Part shown: positions 42,165 to 50,598 of the stretch, piece after piece
How the letters are laid out: each line of letters opens with the position of its first letter
Position numbering within the stretch: position 1 is the stretch's first letter
From: Bacillota bacterium
GTDB taxonomy: Bacteria > Bacillota > Proteinivoracia > UBA4975 > VEMY01
Assembly (NCBI GenBank): GCA_009711825.1
Contig: VEMY01000002.1
Span: forward strand, 1-64,000
Direction of reading: 5' to 3'
DNA: 64,000 nt
The notes under the pieces: model-generated
Seen by the model: only the letters and a program-made list of their open reading frames with translations
Told to the model about the DNA's origin: nothing
Database searches by the model: none
Made by a program: the position numbers and the translations under genes

Positions 42165-42304
42165 TCTCCTTTCTCTTCTCTACTGCAATTATAAGTCATA
42201 AAAAACATACGGACAATTGTTTGTTCTTTCCATTATTTATTTGGAATTATGCAGGAATTTTGGCAGTTAACAGGGAATGAAAGTTAATAGACGAGGTGAT
42301 GAGA

Positions 42305-43018
42305 GTGGGATTTGAGTTTTCCTGGAAGTATTTCGGCGTGATATTGGCCGCAAATCTGTTGGCACTTATCCCATTTGTAAATGATGCTGCCGGCATATGG
42401 CGGTTGTTCTTGGGTAACGGTGTAATCCTTGCGCTGGTGATTGGCATCGGCCTCGCGCTCTCGCCCTGGCTGGGCATCAGCTTGACATTAGCAGATACCG
42501 ATTCAAAACCCAGGGTTGTATTTTTACGGGCGCTTTTGCTGGGCGGTATGTTGGCAGTTTTCACTTTGGCTGCCCGCGCCATGATTGCCATTTCTTTTTT
42601 TGAGGGACTGGACCTATCCGGTTTTTTAGAGTTTTCACGCCAGTCTTATCCAGGTTTTGGCGGCGGTGTCATGATTTCAATCGCAGACGCTCTCTTACAG
42701 GAGACTGTTGGTCGATTATTCGTCCTGCCTTTGATTGTAGCGCTCTTGGTCACTCTTTTCCCCCAACTCCAGCTATCTCCTGCGGCTTACTGGGTCGGGA
42801 TTGGCATTGCGGCAATCTATAATCGGGGTCAGGATTTGGTGGGCACCATCTTTCAGCCCTTGGGCGCCGGCGAGTTGTTGTCCTTATTCTCTATTTTGGT
42901 GAATATAGTTCCGGCGATATTCTTTGGATGGTTGGTCTGGAAGCGTGGCTGGTTGGTGGGGCTTGCCTGCCATTGGTCGATGGTCGCGACGCGTATGCTG
43001 GTAATTTTTTTGTTCTGA
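42305..43018 (+). CDS. CPBP-like intramembrane protease homologue
   Basis: About 238 residues with seven or eight transmembrane segments. ADALLQETVGRLFVLPLIV carries a degenerate CPBP motif 1 (the usual EExxxR is QETVGR), and HWSMVAT near the C-terminus may be the second His site. The intermediate motif reads AIYNRGQDL, without the usual His. It may be a CPBP relative that has lost activity, or an unrelated membrane protein. GAGGTGA (42293-42299) best fits GTG 42305; ATG 42299 in the same frame is an alternative. Confidence 0.5.
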   Translation: MGFEFSWKYFGVILAANLLALIPFVNDAAGIWRLFLGNGVILALVIGIGLALSPWLGISLTLADTDSKPRVVFLRALLLGGMLAVFTLAARAMIAISFFEGLDLSGFLEFSRQSYPGFGGGVMISIADALLQETVGRLFVLPLIVALLVTLFPQLQLSPAAYWVGIGIAAIYNRGQDLVGTIFQPLGAGELLSLFSILVNIVPAIFFGWLVWKRGWLVGLACHWSMVATRMLVIFLF

Positions 43019-43173
43019 ATGGCAAAAACCTCCGGGAAAAAAATTAAAATTACGCTATGCAAAACCGCCCACTTCAGGTAAGATAAAAAAGTTAAAAACT
43101 ATATTTTATGCATTGCATGCAGGATAATTTCATTTTTTGGGCGAATAATTACTATACCACGGAGGTGTTCGCA

Positions 43174-43428
43174 ATGGATCTTGAGAGTTTATTCATAGTC
43201 GGCCTCTATTCGGCTGTGGCCCTGGCCAGCGGCGCATTTTTGGTCGGTTTTGTGTCCTATACAGCAGTAGCGGTTGTGCGTTGGTTTCATAAGCGCCAAA
43301 ATATCGAGCGCATTTGGGGCGGTTTGGCCGGCGTGCTGCTGCACCTGGTAATCTTCACTTTGACCTTTAACCGGGCCTATCCCGAAGCCAAGGAATTTTT
43401 GGAGCGGGTCATCGGTCGCCTGTTTTAA
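43174..43428 (+). CDS. Small two-TM membrane protein
   Basis: 84 residues: LFIVGLYSAVALASGAFLVGF and a second segment (GGLAGVLLHLVIFTLTF) around a basic loop (RWFHKRQNIERIW). No family recognised. CGGAGGTG lies 6-8 bases before ATG 43174. Upstream (43019-43173) is AT-rich with a TGCATTGCATGCA palindrome near 43109, possibly regulatory. A strong terminator follows. Confidence 0.6.
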   Translation: MDLESLFIVGLYSAVALASGAFLVGFVSYTAVAVVRWFHKRQNIERIWGGLAGVLLHLVIFTLTFNRAYPEAKEFLERVIGRLF

Positions 43429-43441
43429 ACAACAAATATCG

Positions 43442-43475
43442 AATGGCCGGGGGTATTTACCCCCGGCCATTTTGC
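43442..43475. terminator. Bidirectional Rho-independent terminator
   Basis: AATGGCCGGGGGT (43442-43454) pairs with ACCCCCGGCCATT (43459-43471), followed by TTG. It lies between a plus-strand and a minus-strand gene. Confidence 0.85.
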
Positions 43476-43483
43476 AATCAGTT

Positions 43484-44479
43484 TTATACCGGCTGCACAA
43501 AAATTTTGAACTTGCCCCCGCAGATCATACCTTCGCCGGCGGCCAATGTGTTGTTAAGGTTATAATCAAGAAGCTGCGGACAGTTGGTTTGGATAACTTC
43601 AGCAGCGGCCTCGATTACCAGCTTTTCGCCCAGGCCGCCACCGACCGTGCCAATGATTGTGCCGTCGGGCCGCACCAACATCCGTGAACCTGCGTCCCGG
43701 GGCGTGGCGCCGCCTGCTTCTACAATTGTCGCCAGTGCGTAAGTTTCGGCGCCTTTTGCAGCAAGTGCGGCCAGGATTTCATTCATATCCGCCGTCGGCG
43801 GTTGTTTGCTGCGCTCGTTTATTACCTCGGCAATGATGCTGACAGCGATTTCTGCCGGGGTCTGGGCGCCAATTGGCAGTCCCACCGGCGCGAAAACCCG
43901 GTTCAATTGCTCTTGATCAATGCCGCGCTCCCGGGCCCAGTCAAAGACTTCCCGCACTTTCTTTTTGCTGCCGATCATTCCGATATAGGCGGCATCGGTT
44001 TTCAGCGCCAGTTCCATGCACTCCCGGTCGTGGACATGCCCCCGGGTCACAATCACTAGGTAATGACCGGCGCCTATGTTCAGTTTTTCGGCTGCAACTC
44101 CATAATCCAGGGCCATAACTGTGTCGGCATAGGGAAACCGCTCCCGGTTGGCAAAATCACTGCGGTCATCAATCACGGTGACAGTAAAGCCGGTTATTTT
44201 GGCGATTGCCGCCAGCGGTACAGCTATATGGCCGCCACCAAAGATTACCATGTTTGCCGGCGGGATGATTCGCTCGTTGTATAGCAGGTCGTCGCCGCAG
44301 GTGATCAGGCGGTCCGTTTCAACCCCGGTTGGCAGCGGTAAATCTGCACCTGCCAGCAAATGCCCGTCGGGATCCCGGAGGGCTAACTGGTCTTGATGGG
44401 GACCATCAACGGCAATTGTCAGCAGAGTCTGCTGGCCGGAGTGATAATTTTCTCTGAGCTTTGTCCATATATTACTCAT
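43484..44479 (-). CDS. XdhC/CoxI family molybdenum-hydroxylase accessory protein, domain order swapped
   Basis: 331 residues. The Rossmann (XdhC_C) domain comes first: NMVIFGGGHIAVPLAAIAKI, TVTVIDDRSDFANRERFP, VTRGHVHDRECMELAL, YIGMIGSKKKV. The XdhC_CoxI domain comes last: LATIVEAGGATPRDAGSRML, GTVGGGLGEK and GMICGGKFKIFV. In most XdhC proteins (for example PucA) the order is reversed. XdhC proteins bind MoCo and aid its sulfuration and insertion into xanthine dehydrogenases. It lies divergent to the THEP1-like gene and close to the purine operon. Confidence 0.88.
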   Translation of the reverse strand: MSNIWTKLRENYHSGQQTLLTIAVDGPHQDQLALRDPDGHLLAGADLPLPTGVETDRLITCGDDLLYNERIIPPANMVIFGGGHIAVPLAAIAKITGFTVTVIDDRSDFANRERFPYADTVMALDYGVAAEKLNIGAGHYLVIVTRGHVHDRECMELALKTDAAYIGMIGSKKKVREVFDWARERGIDQEQLNRVFAPVGLPIGAQTPAEIAVSIIAEVINERSKQPPTADMNEILAALAAKGAETYALATIVEAGGATPRDAGSRMLVRPDGTIIGTVGGGLGEKLVIEAAAEVIQTNCPQLLDYNLNNTLAAGEGMICGGKFKIFVQPV

Positions 44480-44565
44480 TTTAAAAACACACCTCCCTGA
44501 ATGTGTCTATTATACTATATTTGATTATTGATGAATATTGTCTGTCGATTGAGGAGTTGAGCGCG

Positions 44566-45132
44566 ATGAAAAATTTATTGCTCTCCGGGCGGCCCCGGAT
44601 TGGCAAGACCAACCTGCTTCGCCGTGCCCTGGCTAAGTCCCCGGTCTCCTATGGCGGCTTTTCCGTGCAGCGCCTGGAGAAAAATGGCTGGACATGGGCA
44701 TTCCGGTTGTTGGATTTGGCCTGGGAGCCCTATCAACCGCAAACGCAAATGCCAGAGGCGCATCCTGCGGATGTGGTGATTGAGCTGGGTCCCGATGGGA
44801 AATGGCGAGGCAAGCGGGCGGTCTTTGACGGCAAGGGGCGCCAGGCGGTATTGGCTGCGGTTACCGAGCAGGTGCAATTGATCGTCCTGGACGAACTGGG
44901 TATTTTTGAACGAGACGCCCAGGCCTTTCAGGCCGCAGTTTTTGCTGCACTGGACTGTCCGTGGCCGGTGCTGGGGGTGCTGAAAAATAAATCCAATCCG
45001 TTTTTGGATCGGATTCGCACCCATCCCGATACCCGGATTCTCACGGTGACCGAGGATAATCATGGGGCGGCGGCCCTGGAAATAGATAGATTCTTACAAA
45101 AGGAGCTGTTTAACAATGAAACAATGGACTGA
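44566..45132 (+). CDS. THEP1-like nucleoside triphosphatase
   Basis: 188 residues. P-loop LSGRPRIGKTNLLRRAL near the N-terminus and Walker B QLIVLDELGIFE (~110) are typical of the NTPase/THEP1 group, which sits near MoCo and selenium genes in several anaerobes. The start is ATG 44566, preceded by GAGGAG; the upstream in-frame part is non-coding. The 86 bases to xdhC hold a divergent promoter region (TATTATACTATATTT). The 3' end overlaps the methyltransferase by 17 bases. Confidence 0.75.
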   Translation: MKNLLLSGRPRIGKTNLLRRALAKSPVSYGGFSVQRLEKNGWTWAFRLLDLAWEPYQPQTQMPEAHPADVVIELGPDGKWRGKRAVFDGKGRQAVLAAVTEQVQLIVLDELGIFERDAQAFQAAVFAALDCPWPVLGVLKNKSNPFLDRIRTHPDTRILTVTEDNHGAAALEIDRFLQKELFNNETMD

Positions 45133-45832
45133 AGAATCTTTGGCTTGGTATATCGAAGCGGGCAGGCGCAGCCAATATCCCAAAGCAATCCTCGACAAAC
45201 TGCGTCCGCATCTGCGATCTGATGATGTGTTGTTGGACATTGGTTCCGGCCCCGGCCTCTATGCCCTCGCCCTCTACCAAGAGATCAAAGAAATATATAA
45301 CCTTGATTCCCAGGGGCTGGCGTTGGAATTTTTGCGTGGACAGGCAAAGGCAATGGGCGCGAACAATATCCACATAGTTGAAGGGGTTTGGCCGGATGCT
45401 GATTTTCAGCGGTCGGTGGATGTGGTGCTGGCTGCCTTCAGCAGTGGCCAGGTGATGCGGGACGCAGCAAGCATTCGGAAAATGCTTGCCCTCGGCCCCC
45501 GAATGCTTGTTTTTGTTGCACCGGCGAAAACGGGCAAGAAATTTTTCCGGGACCGGTCATCTCGCGACAATGGTGACCGGCGTCCGGCTCATCAGCAGAC
45601 CCTAGACATCCTTACCGAGCTGGGTCTTACATACAGTTGTGAAGAGCTGGACATAGATTTTGGCCAGCCGGTAGCCAACCTCGAGGAAGCGGCTGCCTTT
45701 CTCAGCGAACAGTTGCGGATCGACGCGCTGAAAGCTCGCCAACATGCTGAAAAGATTGGCTTTCCCACTGATTATGGCTGGTATCTGCCAAATCCCCGTC
45801 ACACTGCTCTAATTATTGTAAAAAATTGCTGA
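45116..45832 (+). CDS. SAM-dependent methyltransferase, class I
   Basis: 238 residues. The SAM-binding motif I is VLLDIGSGPGLYALALY (~38-54), followed by NLDSQGLALEFL (acidic loop) and NIHIVEGVWPD. The C-terminal part is variable and the substrate cannot be told. It is coupled to the NTPase by overlap. No terminator follows; ~100 bases with two inverted repeats separate it from the purine operon. Confidence 0.8.
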   Translation: MKQWTEESLAWYIEAGRRSQYPKAILDKLRPHLRSDDVLLDIGSGPGLYALALYQEIKEIYNLDSQGLALEFLRGQAKAMGANNIHIVEGVWPDADFQRSVDVVLAAFSSGQVMRDAASIRKMLALGPRMLVFVAPAKTGKKFFRDRSSRDNGDRRPAHQQTLDILTELGLTYSCEELDIDFGQPVANLEEAAAFLSEQLRIDALKARQHAEKIGFPTDYGWYLPNPRHTALIIVKNC

Positions 45833-45852
45833 AATAAAGCAGGGAAAATTCT

Positions 45853-45915
45853 TTAAACATAGAAATGTTTAAGTAGCATACAAATATTTTGATGGAGTTT
45901 AAGTCAGGCTTAAAC
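45853..45915. promoter_or_regulatory. Two perfect inverted repeats ahead of the purine operon
   Basis: TTAAACAT-AGAA-ATGTTTAA (45853-45872) and GTTTAAG-TCAGG-CTTAAAC (45897-45915) share TTTAA/TTAAA-type half-sites and lie 20-80 bases before the first operon gene. They are candidate operators for the XRE-cupin regulator encoded in the operon. No convincing -10/-35 pair is visible between them. Confidence 0.6.
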
Positions 45916-45934
45916 AAAAAGGAGGCAGCGTGTG

Positions 45935-47407
45935 ATGATTGATTTGTCGGTTAACCAGGAGCAACTGGACCGGACGGTGGCCCGCGCCCGGGAGAAAAAG
46001 ATTATTATTCCCACACTGGCTCAACAAAAGGACCCTGCACTAATACCTGAGTCAATCAAAGAAAAGCTTAGCAATATCGGCCTTTGGGATCTGAACTCGT
46101 ACAATCTGTTTCGGATAACCTGGCGCAACGAACCTACCCGCACAGGGGGGCTTTTCGGCGGTGTCAATTATCTTGAGTTGCCGCCGGCCCTCACCGGTGT
46201 CCGGGCCAAAATTATCGGTTTGGTGGGCAAGTGGTTTCCCACCGGCGCCCACAAGGTTGGCGCCACTTTTGGCTGCCTGATCCCGCGGTTGGTCACCGGT
46301 CAGTTTGACCCCACCACCAGCAAGGCGGCCTGGCCGTCCACCGGGAACTACTGCCGGGGCGGCGCCTACAACTCGGCGCTGCTGGCCTGCGACTCAATTG
46401 CAATTTTGCCTGAGGGGATGAGCCAGGAGCGCTTTGACTGGCTGGCCCAGGTCGCAGGCGAGATTATTCGCACCCCCGGCAGTGAAAGCAATGTAAAGGA
46501 AATATTTGATAAATGCTGGGAGCTCCGGCGCACTCGAGACGATGTGGTGATCTTCAATCAGTTTGATGAGCTGGGCAATTATCTCTGGCATTATGAGGTA
46601 ACCGGCACGGCCATGACCGATTTGCTGGCAGACCTGCTGGGCGCTCGCGATCGATTTGCCGGATTGGTGGTTACCACCGGTTCTGCCGGCACCATCGGCG
46701 CCGGTGACCGCCTCAAACAGCTCTACCCCACTTGTAAATTGGCGGCAAGTGAGGCCCTTCAGTGCCCGACACTGTTGAACAATGGCTTTGGCGCTCACCG
46801 CCTTGAGGGGATTGGCGACAAACACGTCCCGTGGGTGCACAATGTCTACAACACTGACATGGTCATGGCCATCGACGATAATGATGCCATGTCGGTTATG
46901 CGCTTGTTTAACGAGCCGGCTGGCCAGGAATATCTGCAGAGCCAGGGTGTTTCCGCTTCTGTGGTGGAAAATCTGTCCCTGTTGGGGATTTCCGGCATCG
47001 CCAATTTGCTTTCGGCGATAAAGTTTGCCAAGTATTATGAGCTCACAGAAAATGATGTGGTTATGACAGTTTTCACCGACTCGATGGAAATGTATAACTC
47101 CCGCCTGGAAGAAATGAATCAGCAGTTCGGCGCCCTGGAGCAAGTCGATGCCGCCATCAGCTATTATCGCGACCTGCTGGGGGTATCGGTGGATCATCTT
47201 CAAGAGCTTACGTACCAGGACAAGAAGCGCATCCATAATCTCAAGTACTATACCTGGGTCGAACAACAGGGCAAGGATGTGGAGGAGCTAAACGCACAAT
47301 GGTATGACCAGGAAAATTATTGGGGCAGTATTCAGGCGCTTGCCGGCGAATTGGATTGTCAGATCGAAGAATTCAATCGCCGCACCGGTCTGTTGGCTGC
47401 TCTCTAG
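45935..47407 (+). CDS. Fold-type-II PLP enzyme (tryptophan-synthase-beta-like superfamily)
   Basis: 490 residues. The PLP Lys is in KWFPTGAHKVGATFGCLIPR (~103); STGNYCRGGAYNSALLA and TTGSAGTIGAGDRL are substrate and phosphate loops. C-terminal ~110 residues are helical (EQVDAAISYYRDLLG). It is longer than YgeX (~400) and looks like a distinct family, adjacent to a threonine-synthase-like gene. It may take the place of YgeX (2,3-diaminopropionate ammonia-lyase), which is absent here; that is inference. AGGAGG lies 9 bases before ATG 45935. GTG 45932 is an alternative. Confidence 0.75.
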   Translation: MIDLSVNQEQLDRTVARAREKKIIIPTLAQQKDPALIPESIKEKLSNIGLWDLNSYNLFRITWRNEPTRTGGLFGGVNYLELPPALTGVRAKIIGLVGKWFPTGAHKVGATFGCLIPRLVTGQFDPTTSKAAWPSTGNYCRGGAYNSALLACDSIAILPEGMSQERFDWLAQVAGEIIRTPGSESNVKEIFDKCWELRRTRDDVVIFNQFDELGNYLWHYEVTGTAMTDLLADLLGARDRFAGLVVTTGSAGTIGAGDRLKQLYPTCKLAASEALQCPTLLNNGFGAHRLEGIGDKHVPWVHNVYNTDMVMAIDDNDAMSVMRLFNEPAGQEYLQSQGVSASVVENLSLLGISGIANLLSAIKFAKYYELTENDVVMTVFTDSMEMYNSRLEEMNQQFGALEQVDAAISYYRDLLGVSVDHLQELTYQDKKRIHNLKYYTWVEQQGKDVEELNAQWYDQENYWGSIQALAGELDCQIEEFNRRTGLLAAL

Positions 47408-47419
47408 GCAGGTGCGGGA

Positions 47420-48658
47420 ATGGAATATGTAAAGGGGCTGGTCTGCATCACCTGTCGGCGCCGTTATCCGCCGGCGCCGGACCGCTATCTTTGCTCTGCT
47501 TGCGGAGAAAAGGGCCTGTTGGATGTAGATTATGATTACCCCGCCATCGCAGGCAATTGGTCACGGGAAAAGCTTGCCCGGTGCGCTGACTACTCTTTGT
47601 GGCGCTATCTTCCCCTTTTGCCAATCGACCCGGAAACCCCCCGGCCGGCATTTGCCCTGGGGTGGACTCCTTTGCTCACCGCTCCCCGCCTCGCCCGGGA
47701 GCTGGGAGTGCAGACGGTTTATATCAAGGACGATGGTCTCAATCCCACCGGGTCCTTAAAGGATCGGGCATCGGCGATTGCAGTCGTCAAGGCGCGGGAG
47801 GCAGGGGCGAGCACAATTGCCTGTTCTTCCACCGGCAATGCCGCTTCCTCTTTGGCAGGAAATATTGCCGCCAGCCAGGGGCTGAAGGCCGTAATCTTTG
47901 TCCCCGCCCGGGCGCCCCAAGGTAAAATTGCCCAGCTTCTGATCTATGGGGCGAAGGTGATTTCGGTGGAAGGTGATTATCAGGCTGCCTTCCTGCTCTC
48001 GGCTGCGGCCCTGGACAAGTGGGGCTGGTACAACCGGAACGCTGCCATCAATCCTTACCTAATGGAAGGCAAAAAGACAGCGGTTTTGGAATTGGCGGAA
48101 CAATTGGGCTGGCAACTGCCCGACTGGCTGGTTGTTTCCGTGGGCGATGGCTGCACCATTGCCGGCGCTGGCAAAGCTTTGCACGATCTGGCTGCCCTCG
48201 GTTTTATCGATAAAATCCCCAAACTAATTGGCGTTCAGGCAGCCGGCTGCGCACCGATTTACGATGCCTTTGTCAGTGGCAAGCCGCTGTCCCCGGCGCA
48301 AGAGAATACCCTTGCCGACAGTATAGCCGTCGGCCTACCCCGCAACCCGGAAAAAGCCCTGGCGGCAATCCGAGCCACTGACGGCGTGATGGTGACGGTA
48401 ACAGATGCCGAAATTCTGGCGGCCATGCGTATGTTGGGCCGCACCAGCGGGGTCTTTGGCGAGCCGGCGTCGGTAGCCGGGCTCGCCGGTCTGGCTAAGC
48501 TTGTGCAAAGCGGTGTGGTGGCCAGCGAAGACACAGTCGCCGTTGTCAATACCGGCAACGGCCTCAAAGATATCAAGAACGCGCTCCAGGCGGCCGGCAA
48601 ACCGCTTTCAGTGCCTCCAGAACTTTCAGCATTGGAGCAAATTCTGGAATGGAGTTAG
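47420..48658 (+). CDS. Threonine-synthase-like fold-type-II PLP enzyme
   Basis: 412 residues. The N-terminal zinc ribbon has CITCRRRYPP and CSACGEKG (two CxxC pairs); the PLP Lys is in IKDDGLNPTGSLKDRASAI; phosphate loop CSSTGNAASSLAG; VSVGDGCTIAGAGKALHDLA and AVVNTGNGLKDI. It matches class-2 threonine synthases and related beta-replacement enzymes. In this operon a role in degrading a diamino or hydroxyamino acid from purine rings is more likely than threonine synthesis, but that is inference. It starts 12 bases after the previous gene. Confidence 0.8.
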   Translation: MEYVKGLVCITCRRRYPPAPDRYLCSACGEKGLLDVDYDYPAIAGNWSREKLARCADYSLWRYLPLLPIDPETPRPAFALGWTPLLTAPRLARELGVQTVYIKDDGLNPTGSLKDRASAIAVVKAREAGASTIACSSTGNAASSLAGNIAASQGLKAVIFVPARAPQGKIAQLLIYGAKVISVEGDYQAAFLLSAAALDKWGWYNRNAAINPYLMEGKKTAVLELAEQLGWQLPDWLVVSVGDGCTIAGAGKALHDLAALGFIDKIPKLIGVQAAGCAPIYDAFVSGKPLSPAQENTLADSIAVGLPRNPEKALAAIRATDGVMVTVTDAEILAAMRMLGRTSGVFGEPASVAGLAGLAKLVQSGVVASEDTVAVVNTGNGLKDIKNALQAAGKPLSVPPELSALEQILEWS

Positions 48659-48661
48659 ATT

Positions 48662-49213
48662 ATGGAAAACGCGCGTGAATTGGGCGTCAAGATTCGCAGC
48701 AAGCGCATTGAGAAAAAACTCAGCCTCAAAGAACTGGCGACCCTCATCGACAAGACACCCAGCTTTCTCAGCCAGGTGGAACGGGGTTTGGCGGAGCCGT
48801 CAATCACCAGCCTGCGCAAAATCGCCAACGCCCTGGAAGTACCGATCTTTTATTTTCTGCTCAATCCGGAAGAGCATAATCCGGTTGTGCGCCGCAAACA
48901 GCGGAAGATCCTGTCTTTTCCCGGATACAGCCTAACCTTTGAGCTTTTGTCCCCCAACCTCAATCAGCAGATGGAAATGATTCAGGGCCGGCTTAAGCCC
49001 GGCGCCGCTACCTGTGATAAGCCCCTGACCCACCTGGGAGAAGAGTGCACTGTGGTGCTTGCGGGCACCATGGAAATTCAAGTGGGCAGCGAAAAATACA
49101 CCCTTACCGAAGGCGATTGTATCTACTACTTTGCCTCGATTCCCCATAAAATTACCAATATCGGCAGCGATGAACTGGTGTTCATATCTTCAATTACCCC
49201 CCCGAACTTTTAG
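48662..49213 (+). CDS. XRE-family regulator with cupin domain
   Basis: 183 residues. N-terminal HTH_3 (LGVKIRSKRIEKKLSLKELA, TPSFLSQVERGLAEPSITSL, ~6-60), then a cupin_2 domain (~105-180; THLGEECTVVLAGTMEIQVG, EGDCIYYFASIPHKITNIG). Such proteins control amine, amino-acid and purine catabolism and bind a small ligand in the cupin. It sits in the operon, three bases after the threonine-synthase-like gene, and is the best candidate to bind the inverted repeats at 45853-45915. Confidence 0.9.
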   Translation: MENARELGVKIRSKRIEKKLSLKELATLIDKTPSFLSQVERGLAEPSITSLRKIANALEVPIFYFLLNPEEHNPVVRRKQRKILSFPGYSLTFELLSPNLNQQMEMIQGRLKPGAATCDKPLTHLGEECTVVLAGTMEIQVGSEKYTLTEGDCIYYFASIPHKITNIGSDELVFISSITPPNF

Positions 49214-49224
49214 GAGGGAGCTTC

Positions 49225-50571
49225 GTGTTATATAAAAATGCAACCTTAGTGACGGATACAGTGTTTGAAGCCGACCTGCGGGTGAAGGGGGAGAAGATTG
49301 CCGCCATTGGCAGGCTGGAGCCCGAACCCGGGGAAGCCGTGCTGGATCTGACAGGCAAACTGCTGCTGCCGGGGATCATCGACGCCCATACCCATTATCT
49401 ATTGGAGGCCCGGGGGGCCCTAACCGCCGATGATGTCTATTCAGGCAGTGTGGCGGCGCTTATCGGTGGAGTGACAACGGTGATTGACTACGCAAATATG
49501 ATTGCCGGCGCGCCGCTTTCTGCCGGCGTTGACGACCGCAAGCGGGAATTTGTCGCCAGTGCCGTGGACTATAATCTTCATCTAGTGATAACCGATGAGT
49601 TGCAGACTGCCGATCCGGCAGATTTTGCAGCCCTGAAACAACAGGGTATTACCAGCGTCAAATTATTCACCACCTATCGGGAAGCTGGTTACATGCTGAG
49701 CATGTCCAAATGGCGAGAGATTCTCGCCGCCTGCCGCCAGGCAGGATTGTTGGTCACCGTCCATGCCGAGGATGACGAAATCGTCTCTGCCGCCACCGCA
49801 GCCGGTATTGCCGCCGGTAAAACGGAGCCCGGTCACCATCCTGACCTGCGACCCGCCGCTGCCGAGGTGGAGGCGGTGCGTAAGCTGATATCTCTCTGCC
49901 GGGAGAGCGGTTGCCCGCTTTATGTCGTACATCTGTCGACGGGAGAGGCGCTGGCCCTGCTGACAGAGGCGCGGGCGGAGGGTTTGCCCATATATGTGGA
50001 GACAGCGCCCCATTACCTGCTCTTGGACCGGGCAAGTTTGGCCCGCCCCGACGGGGCCCAATACCTGATGACGCCGCCGCTGCGCACCGAAGCTGATTGC
50101 CACTCCCTCTGGCAGGGCATCGGGGAGGGGGCAATTGATGTGATTGCCACCGATCACTGCGCCTATACGCCGGAGCAAAAGGCCCTGGGCAAGACGGCCT
50201 TGGATATCCTGCCCGGCATCCCCGGCAGCGAGACCCTGCTGCCTCTGATGTACACCTACGGCGTGGACCGCGGTCGTATCGAGCTGCCGCAGCTGGTGAG
50301 TTTGCTGGCCACACGCCCGGCAGAGCTTTTCGGGCTCGAGGGCAAGGGTGCGCTTAAGGTCGGCGCCGACGCCGATTTGGTGGTTTATGATCCCGAGCCC
50401 AGGTGGCAATTGAGCGATGACAGTGTCTATACCCGGGCCGGCTACACTCCGTTTGCCGGAACTGAAATTTGCGGGCAGGTGGAAATGACAGTCCTCCGGG
50501 GACAGATCGTTGTCCGGCGTGGCCGGTTTACCGGCAGTCGCAGCCAGGGCCGATTCGTCCCAGAGATTTAA
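49225..50571 (+). CDS. hydA: Dihydropyrimidinase/allantoinase family hydrolase
   Basis: 448 residues. The metal site is DAHTHYLLEARG (HxH, ~59), the carboxylated Lys is in SVKLFTTYREAG (~151), then VHAEDDEIVSA, VVHLSTGEAL and ATDHCAYTPEQK (Asp). It opens cyclic ureides (dihydropyrimidine, hydantoin or allantoin type). GTG 49225 follows AGGAGGGAG. Its place with ygeY, ygeW and ssnA matches the hydA of E. coli-type anaerobic purine clusters. Confidence 0.88.
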   Translation: MLYKNATLVTDTVFEADLRVKGEKIAAIGRLEPEPGEAVLDLTGKLLLPGIIDAHTHYLLEARGALTADDVYSGSVAALIGGVTTVIDYANMIAGAPLSAGVDDRKREFVASAVDYNLHLVITDELQTADPADFAALKQQGITSVKLFTTYREAGYMLSMSKWREILAACRQAGLLVTVHAEDDEIVSAATAAGIAAGKTEPGHHPDLRPAAAEVEAVRKLISLCRESGCPLYVVHLSTGEALALLTEARAEGLPIYVETAPHYLLLDRASLARPDGAQYLMTPPLRTEADCHSLWQGIGEGAIDVIATDHCAYTPEQKALGKTALDILPGIPGSETLLPLMYTYGVDRGRIELPQLVSLLATRPAELFGLEGKGALKVGADADLVVYDPEPRWQLSDDSVYTRAGYTPFAGTEICGQVEMTVLRGQIVVRRGRFTGSRSQGRFVPEI

Positions 50572-50598
50572 TAAACTCGAAAGAGGGGAGAAGAAAGT

